From assembly GCA_014529385.2 (NCBI GenBank), contig CM043971.1, forward strand, positions 96,250,382 through 96,314,381: a stretch of DNA of 64,000 nt, read 5' to 3'. This DNA comes from Adiantum capillus-veneris. Its lineage: Eukaryota; Streptophyta; Polypodiopsida; Polypodiales; Pteridaceae. Positions 46,601 to 59,118 of this stretch are shown piece by piece. Below the pieces are notes generated by a model that saw only the letters and a program-made list of their open reading frames with translations, did no database searches and was not told the DNA's origin. A program made the translations under genes and the position numbers. The stretch's first letter is position 1; each line of letters opens with the position of its first letter.

Positions 46601-47747
46601 GATGGATCGTGATTTTGGTACCTTGTCGAATTGTGACCAGAGTTGGTAGGATAGTGCCCCTAGGTGTCCTAGACCTCCTCCTAAAGTTTCGTTGCATTTC
46701 GAGTCCGTTCGAGTGCCGAAATGGCATGATGACCGGAGTAAATATGGCTGTTATATTAGATAGTGGGACAGGAATTGCGATTGCAACCAAAAACATATGG
46801 AAAAAAGGGGGAAAGCCTGCTCTTAAAAAAACTCAAATGAAATTGCAATTAGTAGATGGATACGTGGAAAAACCAATTTGAATATTAGAACAAATCATTG
46901 TATCCTCATGTGGCATTGAGTATGAGCACACCTTTGCCATAATGAATTTTGACGAGAGTAGCAACTTTGACATAATATTGGGTAGACCATTCGTGCGTCA
47001 GATCAAAATGGTACAAGACTAGGGCCATGACTATATCTACCTGAGACACAAAGAGGTCACTACAAAAATCAGTGTCAAAGATCATAGTTATAGAGATGTA
47101 GAATGAACCCCGGGGGAAGAAGAAAACTCCACAACTGATTTCGAAAGCAAAGCGCATATTTGGATGTACGGAGCTCTTGAGAGTGTAAGTATGAGGAAGG
47201 AGAATTGTATTCTCGATCGACCTGTGCGATCGACCTGTGGAGGACACACACTATATTCTAGAACCATTATTTGAACCCTTTAGATAGGATCAAATACTGG
47301 CCACTCTTGATATGTGTGTGAATGAGGTAACCCTGACTAAATTTTGTGATGAAGATGGGTATGATATAACTCCTTTATTTACGATAAAGGTGTTGAAGGA
47401 AGCTAATGAAGTTTGTGAGTGTGAAAGCAGAAAAGGTGAGACAGATAGCTATGTCCTGGAGCATGGTTCCAAGCTGAAACGAAGGAAGCAGAGAAACCAC
47501 AAGAATATGTCATCATTGACATACCTGAAGAATAAACTATCAGTTCTCTTCATAGACGGCTTGAGGAATGCAACTCTCAAAAAGGATCTACATCTAAAAG
47601 GATGCACGACATTTGAGCAAGTCACTAGAGAAGCTCTATATCTAGTTGACAATTACAAGGCCTATGAAGAGGTGGATGAAGATACAAAGTGCCTCATCTC
47701 CGAAGAGGGAATCAACAACAAAGAGAGATGTTCAAACTACTTGGGAG
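46601..47747 (+). pseudogene. gypsy-type protease and gag-like relic
   Basis: A retropepsin-like reading starts near 46730: VILDSGTGIAIATKNIW (Asp-Ser-Gly active site), IVSSCGIEYEHTFAIMNF, then FDIILGRPFVRQIKMVQD (46960-47020), the normal protease order. About 500 bases later a gag-like stretch follows (NKLSVLFIDGLRNATLKKDLHLKGCTTFEQV, 47530-47620). Protease before gag is the reverse of normal, so two fragments have been rearranged or belong to different copies. It resembles the protease style of non-chromovirus gypsy lineages. The CACTA terminus at 47748 cuts it on the right. Confidence 0.65.
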
Positions 47748-47865
47748 CACTACAACAAAAAAACGTGTTATCGACGCGGCCCATCGCTATGCGCGTCGCT
47801 ATCCATGTCGTTGTGAAACTAGTCTCTATTAGTGACGCGCATAGCGACGCACATAGCAGAAATTT
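47748..47865. repeat. CACTA terminal and subterminal repeats
   Basis: The terminal CACTA is followed by several direct and inverted copies of a GCGACGC / GCGTCGC motif, such as TATGCGCGTCGCTAT and GCGCATAGCGACGC, the usual binding array for the tnpA product. Confidence 0.85.
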
Positions 47866-47867
47866 TT

Positions 47868-47957
47868 TTTCTTGGGCAGAGGGCAGGTAGCCCGGCCTGT
47901 GCCCAGTTAAAAGATGGACACAGCCACAGCTAGACTTCCTACCCTCTGCCCAAGAAA
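47868..47957. repeat. stem-loop, 20-bp arms
   Basis: TTTCTTGGGCAGAGGGCAGG (47868-47887) pairs with CCTACCCTCTGCCCAAGAAA (47938-47957), with one mismatch across a 50-bp loop, just inside the CACTA terminus. Confidence 0.85.
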
Positions 47958-48118
47958 GCGAGCAGCACCAAAATATCAACCATGCTCCCGCGCGCAGAAA
48001 TTTCGACAGAGTTCCCTTTGTTTTTACATAAACTTTTTTAAAAAAACCATATCATGTATACGCCTCCTACATGCTATCCATGTAGGATTTCACATGAGAT
48101 TTAAGGCCAATGAAAGAC

Positions 48119-48330
48119 AACCATAACTTAAAAGCATAACCATAACTTAAAAGCATAACCATAACCATAACTTAAAAGCATAACCATAACTTAAAACCAT
48201 AACCGGATATAACCACTTTGATCAAAACCATAATGAAGATAACCATAACCATAAACAAAATTAACAATAACCATAAGCATAACCAGAAAGAGAAACAATA
48301 ACTGTCTATACAATGAAAATGGCAATAATC
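48119..48330. repeat. CATAAC-based minisatellite
   Basis: Units of AACCATAACTTAAAAGCAT repeat about five times (48119-48205), then break down into scattered ATAACCATAA words to about 48330. Confidence 0.9.
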
Positions 48331-48557
48331 ATAACCATAAGGGAAACAATAACTGTCTGAACACTAACTGTTTGCACAAAAAAGAGACACAGAAGCGTGT
48401 CTGTGTCTCACAAAGCATATAGATGAAATCTGGTCCACTAATGACTAGGCGTCGCAACCTGCACATAGGACAACTCACAAAATTAGTATTGATATTACTT
48501 CACATATACTGACTTAATTAAATCAACTCACACATATTAACGTCTCACCTCAAGCGA

Positions 48558-49693
48558 TCAGTGAGACTGTAAGGCCTCCCAGTCTATAGGCTCTCCTGAA
48601 GCTTCAAGATCATTCAATACTTCATAGATACCTCTGCGATATCCATCTGACTCCTCCTCGCGTGATGGAGCTCGATGCATCGCAAGATTCTGCGTTTATA
48701 CAAAAATCAAAGTAATAAGAATACATGATTCATCGCGTTTTAAAAAACGCCATAGTTAAGATTGGATTAGAAACTCACAAACTCATAGTGAAAGGTGTCG
48801 AAGCCTCCGCTGCCAAGATGAGATGTCCCCCTAGTCATCTGTCGTACCTGCGTGGCCTCACGCTGCTGTCTGAATCACGTGGTCGCTGTCCGCTCATCCT
48901 CCCTGATCTGTAGCCACGTCTCGTGTGGGATGCCCGAAGGCTTCAGCGAGCCGGTCCTGAAAGCCTTCCGAGCTGCATCTCGTCGATGTTTGATGGTGTC
49001 CCGTGCAACACCCTTGATCCACCGCGCCGAAACAATGGAAGAACCCGGAGCAGGCTGGTACTCTCTCAAGATGGTCTCCACTATGTAAGTGACTTTTTCC
49101 TTTTCTTGTTGATCCCAAGACGTCAGAATGCTGGTTGAAAATTGTAGCTCCACGAGCTCGCGAATCCGCTGTCGCATCTCAGTCCCGACTCTATCCATGT
49201 CAACAGAACCATCTCCCCGTACAGTATAGAGCTTGGAGGCACTAGGATCGTGTGCCCTCCAAGGTGTCCGAGGTGTGCCAAGAGGTGTGTCGAGAGGTGT
49301 GCCTGGGTAAGACGAGGGTTGTGAGTGAGGAGGGGTCGAAGCATTTGTGGACCCTCCTCCACAACAACCACCACCTTCACCTGACGATCGTCGAGATCAG
49401 CGAGTGTGCCTGTGCTGCGGAGATGAGGACGTACCCGTCTCTGCCCCACCCTTAGGTGTCGAAGCGGTAGTGATGGGAGAAGAAGGCGTCGTACCCATAG
49501 GCGTCCTGAACCCCATAGGCGTCCCCCCCCTAGGCGTCGGACCCTCGGGTGTGAAGCCCGGAGGCGTAGTACCTGTGCCTCTGGCTACCCAGTACTGAGA
49601 AGCCTCTGCCATCTGAGCAGGCGTCATCCGTGTAACGAAGCCCATGAATGCATCTGCACTCATGGAAGCGGGATCTGGAATCTCGTCTGCCAT
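48558..49693 (-). pseudogene. tnpA-like CACTA accessory protein gene (two exons)
   Basis: ATG at 49693 (MADEIPDPASMSADAF). One frame runs from there to 48779 with a TGA at 49397-49399 and another at 48875-48877. A GTGAGT donor and TGCAG acceptor bound an 89-bp intron (48690-48778), and the last exon ends YEVLNDLEASGEPIDWEALQSH-stop (48558). The product would be about 348 residues: a Pro/Gly/Thr-rich N-terminus (TPPGFTPEGPTPRGG), then a conserved-looking domain (EMRQRIRELVELQF, IKHRRDAARKAFR, PHETWLQIREDERT) like the plant Ptta/En/Spm transposase-associated family, and THLGSGG-like SHLGSGGFDTF. In En/Spm this type binds the subterminal repeats. Domain assignment is by pattern and position. The two stops may be CGA to TGA decay. 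Confidence 0.7.
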
Positions 49694-49702
49694 ACTAAAG
49701 TC

Positions 49703-49796
49703 CTGCACAAAGAAAGTAAAATAAAGCGTAAGAACACAGTTGTTTAAATTAACTTTAAGCTTAATTTTAAATCAAAGTCTTCACACAAACACTTAC
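49703..49796 (-). other. intron candidate between tnp2 and the tnpA-like ORF
   Basis: GTAAGT at 49796 and TTTGTGCAG at 49703 on the minus strand frame 94 bases. Splicing here would join the end of tnp2 (before the gypsy insertion) to the leader of the tnpA-like ORF, with a TGA formed at the junction, so the two proteins would stay separate. Confidence 0.45.
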
Positions 49797-49829
49797 AGGC
49801 CTGGGCCTCGACGAGTGAGGCATCATCAA

Positions 49830-51412
49830 TGTCATAATAATCAATATCTAATTCTCCTAAATGATTCTCTCATATTAAACTGATCATTTAATGTGGGAAA
49901 GTGCCAGGGGAGAAAAAGCTAGAATATTGACTAAGCTAGCAGACCGGCCACAGTAGGGATTCAAAGGAGAAAAAATAGGGATCCAAAGGGGAGGCCATCT
50001 GCAAAAGAGCCATGTGCAACAATGGGCTAAAAAGACCCTAACGTTAAGCCCATTAAGACTTCCAAAATTCTAAGGTTCCAAAATTCAAAGGTTGTGTCCA
50101 AAGGTCAAACCTAGGGGAAATTGGATGCTTTGTGTGTGACTAAAAAGTCTTGGCATATCCCTACATGGGAGGGGGCGAGCCTTGAGAGTAGGGGATGAGA
50201 GAGAAAGCCACAAACACACACACACAGGATCCCTTTACACAAAGGGAATGAGGGACACATGTCAGCTCCCTAGGCCAGATGCCCACAAGGTGTGCCCAAT
50301 TTCTATTGGATGACCCTTGAAGTGGACCAATGAGAATTAAGCTAGAGTAAATCTAGTTTAATTAATTTAAAAGCATTTAATAAAAGAAACCAATGAGAAT
50401 TAAGTCTCCTAGAAGACTATTGGGCAGTCTCCCAAGGGGTCCAATGAGCATTCAGGAGCCCAATGGCTTGCCTGATTCCTATTGGCCAGGAGGCAAAGGG
50501 GTCCAATGAGAGTTTAGTTTAATTATTTAATTACCTAAAGCTCTCACAAAAGGGGAAAGGGGGACACATGTCAAAAGGCTATCACTTATGCTGCTTAATG
50601 GTGATTGGCTTGACTTGGGGAGGGCCAATGAGGCTTCAGCAACAGAAAATAGCAAGAGGGCTCGCCCAAGAGAGAGAGGGGGCTGATTTTTGCAAGGCAT
50701 TATCACACACACAGTCTATGTGTGAAGAAAAGAAGACTATCTCTTCCCAAGCTTTAATGGAGAGATCATCACCTACTCCAAGCTTGTGAGATAGAAGCCT
50801 ACATCAACACACTCTTGGCATGTGGATGCAAATCCAACCAAGATCCAAGCTTCAATGCATGCTCATCTCCTCTACCAAGATAATTACTAAGCTAAATCTA
50901 TGCTAATATGAGTGATTATGTGAGGAGATGTACATGTTTCTCGTAAGATACTCGTTCTAATTCCTCTCAATCTACTCTCATACCCTGCTAGCTCTCACCA
51001 TCTTCGAAGGTGTGTGAGGTCTTGGGTCTGAGAACGGGGATAATTAAAGTTGTGTTTGTTAAGTGTTTTTCTTAGTGCATGAAGCTTTCATCTTCATTGC
51101 ATTAGCTAGTCTTGAAGGAACACAAAGAATTGTATTGTGCAATGTCTCTCTTGATGGAAGAAACCATAATACAAAGCCTTTTGGAGGGGGGACCGGCTCC
51201 ATGAAAATCCGGTCCTCAACTGTTGTCAATAGCTTAATTTCTCTCTCTTTTGAAAGTATTGTCGATGCTATCTAACTAGGTGTTATGCTTTTTGTTGCTC
51301 TCTCCACCCAAGCACTCTTGTAATTCTCATTAGGAATCTATTCTAATGAAATGCCCACTATGTTCATGCTCATTTCCGCTACACACAAGTTATTAGGCCA
51401 TTAAATGTTACA
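49830..51412 (+). repeat. family A LTR1 (1583 bp)
   Basis: TGTCATAATAATC..AAATGTTACA, followed by a primer site. A 70-codon ORF inside (51063) recurs in LTR2 and LTR3 only because the copies are nearly identical. Confidence 0.93.
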
Positions 51413-51413
51413 T

Positions 51414-51426
51414 CGGTATCAGAGCT
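51414..51426 (+). promoter_or_regulatory. primer-binding site of family A
   Basis: CGGTATCAGAGCT one base after LTR1, differing from the usual TGGTATCAGAGC at its first base. It is repeated after LTR2 (58703). Confidence 0.85.
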
Positions 51427-51829
51427 CAAGGTTTCTCTTTTCTTGCTCAAGAAGGGAGGTCCTCAAGCTAGCTACAAATGGTTGGTATTATTAATTGCCT
51501 GTGAATAAGTAGAATAGGGATTTTTCAGCCTTGCAGTGCGCCTGCCTTCGTGCAGTTAACGGGGCATCACCGTTGAGAGCTATGGTCTTAATAGTGGAGT
51601 CCTACGAGGCTTGCCTACGGCTTAACCACTATTGAGCTATTAGAAGCTTGACAGGAGCCGGTGCTGTTTTGGTGTTGAAAGACCCTCTCTTCTATTCCTT
51701 GCAATTAATGGTATTCGAGCCGCGGGTACAGTAGCTTGAGTGCTTTTTCTAAAGGGGTAAAGAGGAGTAGCAACTAGGGCTTGAAGTGCCAAAGTACACC
51801 TAAAAAGTCTACACCTAAAAGTTGTTAGA
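51427..51829 (+). other. family A leader before gag
   Basis: About 400 bases of 5' untranslated sequence between primer site and the gag ATG. It is repeated at 58716-59118. No gene. Confidence 0.7.
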
Positions 51830-53433
51830 ATGGTTGACAATAGTAAAGAGAGTGAAATTAATGTTGATAACTTTGATTTTGCTCATGAGCAAGCTACTAA
51901 TGATGCTTCAATGCTTGTTAACTATCTTGTTTCTAGGCTTCAACAAGCCATGGGTAATCCATCTCTCCAAAGTGAAGTGCAACGGCAGCTTCGTGCTCAC
52001 GGGATTCTCCAAGCTCATCACCATGACGAGAGAACACCTAGGAACCTCCTTGTGAGACTACCAAAAGAGGTCTCTCTCCGCTTCGGGAAGAAGAAGAGAA
52101 TCCATATGAAGGGCTCAAGAATTTACTTCTTGACGATGCATCTCCTTCCCAAAGGAGAACTCAAGAGCCTCCACCGAAGGAATGAGAAAGAAGCGAGTCT
52201 CCCGCCACCTCGGCGGAGATGGCTCCACGAAGACGGCGGCCTAAACGCTCTCCAACACCACCAAAGCGGAGAAGACCATCGTATTCTTCTCCTCACCATA
52301 ACTCAAAGAGGGATGATAAAAAGCAAGAGAAGAAAAAGGCAAGAAAGAGGACACCCTCTTCTCCATCTTCTTCATCCTCTTCCTCTTATGAAAGCGATGG
52401 TGAAGACGAAAAAGATCAAGACAAGGAAAAGGCGAGAAAGAGGTCACCTTCTTCAAATTCTTCACCCTCTGAAGAAAGTGATGGTGCAACCTTTGAACCA
52501 TCAAAAAGAAGAGGCCATATGAAATCTTATGCCACATGGAAGAGGTCGTCCAAGCTGAAGAAATTCAAAGAGGGAGGGAAGAGCATCTGTTTCCTTACCT
52601 ACGATGGCACCTTTGGTGCTACGGACAAAGTCTTGGCCTTTATCCAGCAATTCGATGCGGCGTTTGGAGATGAGGGCTTCACGGAGTCCTCTAAGCTACG
52701 CCATGTAGCTATGCACTTTCAAAAGTCCGCCAGACAATGGTGGTCTAGCCTACGAGCCAACGGTGAAGCTCCACGGACATGGAAAGCTTTAAGAGCTTCC
52801 ATTATGAAGCAGTTTTTGGCCACCGATGCCAAAGACAAAGTACTCACCGAATGGCGAAGCTTAAAGCTCTCTCCCAATGAATCCATCCACAAATATGTAG
52901 ACAAGTTTTGGGACCTACAACTCAAAGCCACTGTCTTCAAAAAGTTGGATTTTGGAGAGCAAAAGCAACAATTTTGTGCGGGCTTAACCGAAGAAATGGC
53001 GGAGTATGTCAACTCCCAAAGGCCACGTACCATATTGGCGGTAATACACCACACTATGGTGGCCTCTCGAATCAATTTCCAAATGGGGGCTAAAAGAAAT
53101 AATAAGGCCCCGGAAAACAAGGGTTCCAATGAGCCTAAGGGGAAGGACAATGTCCAAAAGTCTCCTAAGGGCAACTCCAACAAAGCTAAAGAGAAGGGAG
53201 TTTACAAAGGTAAGAATAAACTCTCTCCTGAAGAGCTTGAGCGTTATCGTAAGGATAACCGGTGTTTCAAGTGCGGCGAACAAGGGCATGCGTACTACGC
53301 TTGTCCCCAAAAGAACAACCGCCAAGATCCTCCTAGAGCTTCCTTGGTTGATAATCCAAGAGGAGGAGACTCACCAAACTCACCACAAAGGATCTCCTCT
53401 ATGCCATGCTTGGGGAAAGGTAAGAGAATATGA
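51830..53433 (+). pseudogene. family A gag (frameshifted)
   Basis: Starts MVDNSKESEINVDNFDF (51830). After a frameshift at about 52050-52090 and a TGA just before 52219, the main frame (52219-53433, 404 codons) runs. It opens with a basic Arg/Lys/Ser-rich region (PRRRRPKRSPTPPKRRRPSY). The capsid-type retrotransposon gag domain follows (FGDEGFTESSKLRHV...QWWSSLR...SIHKYVDKFWDLQLKA). It ends with a CCHC zinc knuckle CFKCGEQGHAYYACPQK (53263-53312). It forms the particle shell and binds RNA. The same frameshift and TGA occur in the second copy at 59119, so they predate the array. Confidence 0.9.
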
Positions 53434-56400
53434 TGCTTTTATTCTCTTTGACCCTGGTGCTACTCACAATTTTATATCTATAGAGTTGGCCACCAAGCTA
53501 GGCATACAATCCTACGAGATGGGAGATGTCCTACCTGCAGACAGTGCCTTCAAGGGGCAAGAAGCTTCAGTCACTCCCTTAATCGGGAAATTGAGGCTTC
53601 ATGTCCAAGGCTATGTGGACAAAGAGGACTTATTTATCTCTCCTCTCAAGCATGAGGATGTAATCCTAGGGGCACCATGGTTTGACCGCCTGGCTGCCGA
53701 TGCTAAATTTCCTGAAAGGAGAATCTCCTTTAAGTTCAGGGAAAAAGACATGTATATAGATGCTAAGGAAATGGGTAACACCATCCCCATTGTACATACA
53801 CCATCTTTCAACAAGTCAATAAAGAGCTCTATTTCCATGTACATGATTTTTGTTAAAGATTCTCAAAATGAACCTAATGCTTTAACAAAAGAAAATAAAA
53901 GCAACCAAAAGGAATTAGAGTTATCCAATTTTCTCAAGGGGTTTCAAGATGTTTTTATTGACGACATCCCTTGTGAGCTACCTCCTAAACGAGGTAACGA
54001 TGACCATGCAATCGAACTTCTTCCAGGAAGTTCACCGCCTAACAAACCTCCTTATGGAGTTTCTCAAGCTCAACAAGAGGAGATTATGCGGCAAGTGCAT
54101 GAGTTAGTTGAGAAGGGTATGGTTAGGCCAAGCTCATCTCCATTTTGCTCACCTGTGCTATTAGTGCAAAAGAAAGACGGCACATATCGTATGTGTGTCG
54201 ACTATCGAGCACTAAATAGGATCACTATCAAGAATAGGTTTCCCGTTCCACGGGTAGAAGACCTATTTGATAAGCTACAAGGATCGACTTACTTTAGTAG
54301 GATTGACCTAAAAAGTGTCTATCATCAAATAAGGATAGTTGATCAAGACATTGTAAAGACCGCATTTCGTACCACATTTGGTCTTTACGAATACATTGTC
54401 ATGCCTTTTGGCTTGACCAATGCACCAGCCACATTCAACCCCTTGATGGAGAAGCTGTTCAGGCCTCATCAAACCTTCACTGGAGTGTTCTTTGATGATA
54501 TTATCATCTACTCTAATTCATTGGAGGAACACAAGCAACACCTCCAGGTAATATTTCAAGTTTTAAGAGAGAATAAACTTTATGTTAATCGAAACAAAAG
54601 TGAATTTTTCTTGCAAGAGATTCAATATTTAGGTCATATTATCTCTCAAGATGGCATCCAAATGGATCCATCTAAGTTAGAGGTAATAAAAGGATAGCCT
54701 AAACCAAGGAATCTTCATGAACTAAGAAGCTTTATAGGTATGTGTGCATACTATAGACGCTTCATAGAAAAGTTCTCACAAATTGCGGGACCATTACATG
54801 ACCTAACAAAGAAAAGTGTTAGGTATACATGGTTTGCTAAGGAGAACCATGCTTTCGAAAAGCTTAAAGAAAAGCTTATCTCTCAACCTGTGCTTACACT
54901 ACCGGACCTCTCAAAACCATTTGGGGTCCAATGTGATGCTTGTGGTGATTGCCTTGGAGCTGTTTTGCTCCAAGAAGGGCATGCCATAGGCTATGAGAGT
55001 CGAAGGCTCGACCCTGTTGAGCAAGCTCTAGGCATATATGAAAAGGACCTCCTTGCAGTTCTACATGCCTTAGACTCATGGAAGCACTATTTATTGGGGA
55101 CTCCTTTCATTCTGCGAACGGATCACCAAAGTCTTAAGTACTTCATGAAGCAGACCAAGATCTCCGACAAACAAATGAGGTGGGCAAATTTCCTTTCGCA
55201 ATTTCATTTTCATATTGCTCACATTGCTGGCAAGCATAATCAAGTAGCTGATGCACTCTCAAGATGGCCGAGAGTGAATGCGGTTTCCATAGCAACTCAC
55301 AATGATCTATCTTCAATGATAGATGAGTACGCTATTGATCCCGATTTTAGAGATGTGATTTCAGCCCTTGCATTGGGGAAGAAAGAAGAACCATTTACTT
55401 TACAAGATGGTTATCTTCTCTATGGCAATAGACTATGCGTTACTAACTCACTACGTGAGAAAGTAATGTATGAATCTCATGCTCCACCTTATTCGGGGCA
55501 TAGAGGGATTCGGTCTACCTTAAAGGGAATTGAAACATATTTCTATTGGCCTACCATGAAAGTGAACATACAAGAGTATGTTTCTAAATGTGTAGTATGC
55601 CAAAAGACAAAATTTGATAGAGGGAAGCAACTTGAATTGCTTCAACCTTTGCCAATCCCTAATTCACCATGGGAGAGCATATCCATGGATTTTATTTTTG
55701 GATTGCCTAAGTCTATCCATGGGAATACGGGAATATGGACGATAGTAGACAGGTTCAGTAAACAAGATCATTTTATACATGTCAAGAACACTATCAAAGC
55801 CCATCAAATGGCAACCCTCTTCATTTCACAAATTTTCAAGTACCATGGCTTGCCAATGTCCATAGTGTCGGATAGAGATCCTAGAATGACCAGTAATTTC
55901 TGGAAGGGTCTCTTTGAGAATCTAGGGACAAGGCTAAACTTCTCTTCGGCCTATCATCCACAAACGGATGGCCAAAGTGAAATAGAGAACCTAACCATTC
56001 TCGATCTACTAAAAGCCTATGTAACGGAAGTAGATCAAAGATCCCAATGGGAGAAGTACTTACCCTTAGTGGAGTATGCTTACAACAACACTATACATAC
56101 TTCCACGGGAAAAGCACCTTTCGAGGTAATTGAGGGAAGATAAAAAATTCCCTTGCTACTTAAGGTACATGGGAAGATCTTCGCTGCAGATGAGTATAGC
56201 CGAGACCTACAAGAATCTTTCCAAAAGATTAAGGATGCTATCTCTATCTCACAGCAAAGGCAAAAGGCTGCTGCTGAGAAGCATAGAAGAGCCCAAGCCT
56301 TTAAAGAAAACGATTGGGTCTTGTTAAAGTTTCCCAAGGCTCGATTGAGGCACACGACGGGCAAGAATCCTACGGGCCACCAAAAGTACTATGCTAAACT

Positions 56401-56767
56401 AGCAAAAAGGTACTATGGTCCCTTTCAGATTCTTAGGCCAATCAATGAGATGGCCTGTCAACTCAAGTTTCCCAATCATTGGATCATACACAATGCTTTC
56501 CATGTGAGCCTATTAAAGCCTTACAAAGGAGAGCCACCTCAAGAACCAACTATTGAAGACCCACCGGAGATCGAGGACCAAGAGGAGGTGCTGCAGCCCG
56601 AGTCCATTCTCCGACATGAAGACAAGGTACTAAGAGGCGGTAAGACTATCCGACGATATCTTATTAAGTTTAAGAATTATCGTTTTGAAGATACTAGATG
56701 GATGCAAGGCATACAATTAAAGGATAACCTAAACCTTGTCAATGCTTACAATGCTTCCCAAGAGTAA
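53434..56767 (+). pseudogene. family A pol: protease, RT, RNase H, integrase, chromodomain
   Basis: Pol is read in another frame than gag, starting in the overlap near 53420. Protease: ILFDPGATHNFIS (53440), PWFDRLAAD. RT: VDYRALNRITIKN (54200), SRIDLKSVYHQIRI, FGLTNAPATFN and active site VFFDDIIIYSNS (54485). A TAG at 54695-54697 replaces a Trp found in copy A2. RNase H: CDACGDCLGAVLLQ (54933), YEKDLLAVLHAL, RTDHQSLKYF, VADALSRWP. Integrase: zinc H-H-C-C (SGHRGIR...CVVCQ), SMDFIFGLPKS, SDRDPRMTS and TDGQSEIEN. A TAA at 56141-56143 interrupts, then GPFQILRPINE and VHN-like FHVSLLKPYK. The chromodomain RRYLIKFKNYRFEDTRW (56655-56705) ends at 56767. Apart from two nonsense codons it is open, the best-kept pol in the window. 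Confidence 0.94.
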
Positions 56768-57122
56768 GCAAATGTACAAAATGTTAAAAATGAACAAAGT
56801 TTTTGTCTTATAAGACTCTCTTTTTCTTTATTGTGCACAAAAATGAAGTAGTATGCATGCTTAGATCAAGTTTGCGGAGACGACGTCTCCCAAACACCAA
56901 GTAGAGCTTGTCACTCTACTATGGAAGACTGATAGGACTAATGTGCTGACATGCTTGCGGCAGCCTCAGGCTCTCAAGCGCCAAATGGACTAGTCATCCA
57001 TTGTGGAATGATGTTGTAGGGTAACATAGGGATCCTCTACCCGCTAAGAAAAGGACTCATGAATATGCTTTATCTTCTCTACACCATAGTCGAGGACGAC
57101 TATGATTTCAAGAGAGAGGTAA
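56768..57122 (+). other. 3' untranslated part of family A with purine tract
   Basis: No coding. Ends in a purine-rich tract (CAAGAGAGAGGTAA, 57109-57122) just before LTR2, serving as the plus-strand primer. Confidence 0.7.
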
Positions 57123-58701
57123 TTTCATAATAATCAATATATAATTCTCCTAAATGATTTTCTCATATTAAACTGATCATTTAATGTGGGGAAGTGCCAG
57201 GGGAGAAAAAGCTAGAATATTGACTAAGCTAGCAGACCGGCCATAGTAGGGATCCAAAGGAGGGAAAATAGGGATCCAAAGGGGAGGCCATCTGCAAAAG
57301 AGCCATGTGCAACAATGGGCTAAAAAGACCCTAACGTTAAGCCCATTAAGACTTCCAAAATTCTAAGGTTCCAAAATTCAAAGGTTGTGTACAAAGGTCA
57401 AACCTAGGGGAAATTGGATGCTTTGTGTGTGACTAAAAAGTCTTGGCATATCCCTACATGGGAGGGGGCGAGCCTTGAGAGTAGGGGATGAGAGAGAAAG
57501 CCACACACACACATAGGCTCCCTTTACACAAAGTGAATGAGGGACACATGTCAGCTCCCTAGGCCAGATGCCCACAAGGTGTGCCCAATTTCTATTGGAT
57601 GACCCTTGAAGTGGACCAATGAGAATTAAGCTAGAGTAAATCTAGTTTAATTAATTTAAAAGCATTTAATAAAAGAAACCAATGAGAATTAAGTCTCCTA
57701 GAAGACTATTGGGCAGTCTCCCAAGGGGTCCAATGAGCATTCAGGAGCCCAATGGCTTGCCTGATTCCTATTGGCCAGGAGGCAAAGGGGTCCAATGAGA
57801 GTTTAGTTTAGTTATTTAATTACCTAAAGCTCTCACAAAAGGGGAAAGGGGGACACATGTCAAAAGGCTATCACTTATGCTGCTTAATGGTGATTGGCTT
57901 GACTTGGGGAGGGCCAATGAGGCTTCAGCAACAGAAAATAGCAAGAGGGCTCGCCCAAGAGAGAGAGGGGGCTGATTTTTGCAAGGCATTATCACACACA
58001 CAGTCTATGTGTGAAGAAAAGAAGACTATCTCTTCCCAAGCTTTAATGGAGAGATCATCACCTACTCCAAGCTTGTGAGATAGAAGCCTACATCAACACA
58101 CTCTTGGCATGTGGATGCAAATCCAACCAAGATCCAAGCTTCAATGCATGCTCATCTCCTCTACCAAGATAATTACTAAGCTAAATCTATGCTAATATGA
58201 GTGATTATGTGAGGAGATGTACATGTTTCTCGTAAGATACTCGTTCTAATTCCTCTCAATCTACTCTCATACCCTGCTAGCTCTCACCATCTTCGAAGGT
58301 GTGTGAGGTCTTGGGTCTGAGAACGGGGATAATTAAAGTTGTGTTTGTTAAGTGTTTTTCTTAGTGCATGAAGCTTTCATCTTCATTGCATTAGCTAGTC
58401 TTGAAGGAACACAAAGAATTGTATTGTGCAATGTCTCTCTTGATGGAAGAAACCATAATACAAAGCCTTTTGGAGGGGGGACCGGCTCCATGAAAATCCG
58501 GTCCTCAACTGTTGTCAATAGCTTAATTTCTCTCTCTTTTGAAAGTATTGTCGATGCTATCTAACTAGGTGTTATGCTTTTTGTTGCTCTCTCCACCCAA
58601 GCACTCTTGTAATTCTCATTAGGAATCTATTCTAATGAAATGCCCACTATGTTCATGCTCATTTCCGCTACACACAAGTTATTAGGCCATTAAATGTTAC
58701 A
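57123..58701 (+). repeat. family A LTR2 (1579 bp)
   Basis: Begins TTTCATAATAATC (first G of TG changed to T) and ends AAATGTTACA, then a second primer site follows. Nearly identical to LTR1, with small differences such as a shorter CA run near 57505. Confidence 0.93.
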
Positions 58702-59118
58702 TCGGTATCAGAGCTCAAGGTTTCTCTTTTCTTGCTCAAGAAGGGAGGTCCTCAAGCTAGCTACAAATGGTTGGTATTATTAATTGCCTGTGAATAAGTA
58801 GAATAGGGATTTTTCAGCCTTGCAGTGCGCCTGCCTTCGTGCAGTTAACGGGGCATCACCGTTGAGAGCTATGGTCTTAATAGTGGAGTCCTACGAGGCT
58901 TGCCTACGGCTTAACCACTATTGAGCTATTAGAAGCTTGACAGGAGCCGGTGCTGTTTTGGTGTCGAAAGACCCTCTCTTCTATTCCTTGCAATTAATGG
59001 TATTCGAGCCGCGGGTACAGTAGCTTGAGTGCTTTTTCTAAAGGGGTAAAGAGGAGTAGCAACTAGGGCTTGAAGTGCCAAAGTACACCTAAAAAGTCTA
59101 CACCTAAAAGTTGTTAGA

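Noticed and set aside
48119-48330. CATAAC repeats considered as a CRISPR array or telomere-like repeat
   Set aside because: Units vary in length and have no unique spacers, and the motif is not the plant telomere TTTAGGG. It is a minisatellite.
50527-50712. Identical 61-codon minus-strand ORF at 50527 and 57816
   Set aside because: Also inside LTR1 and LTR2; same explanation.
51063-51275. 70-codon ORF starting MFFLVHEAFIF, present three times (also 58352 and 60460)
   Set aside because: It lies inside the family A LTR. Its repetition only reflects the near-identical LTR copies, and LTRs normally do not code.
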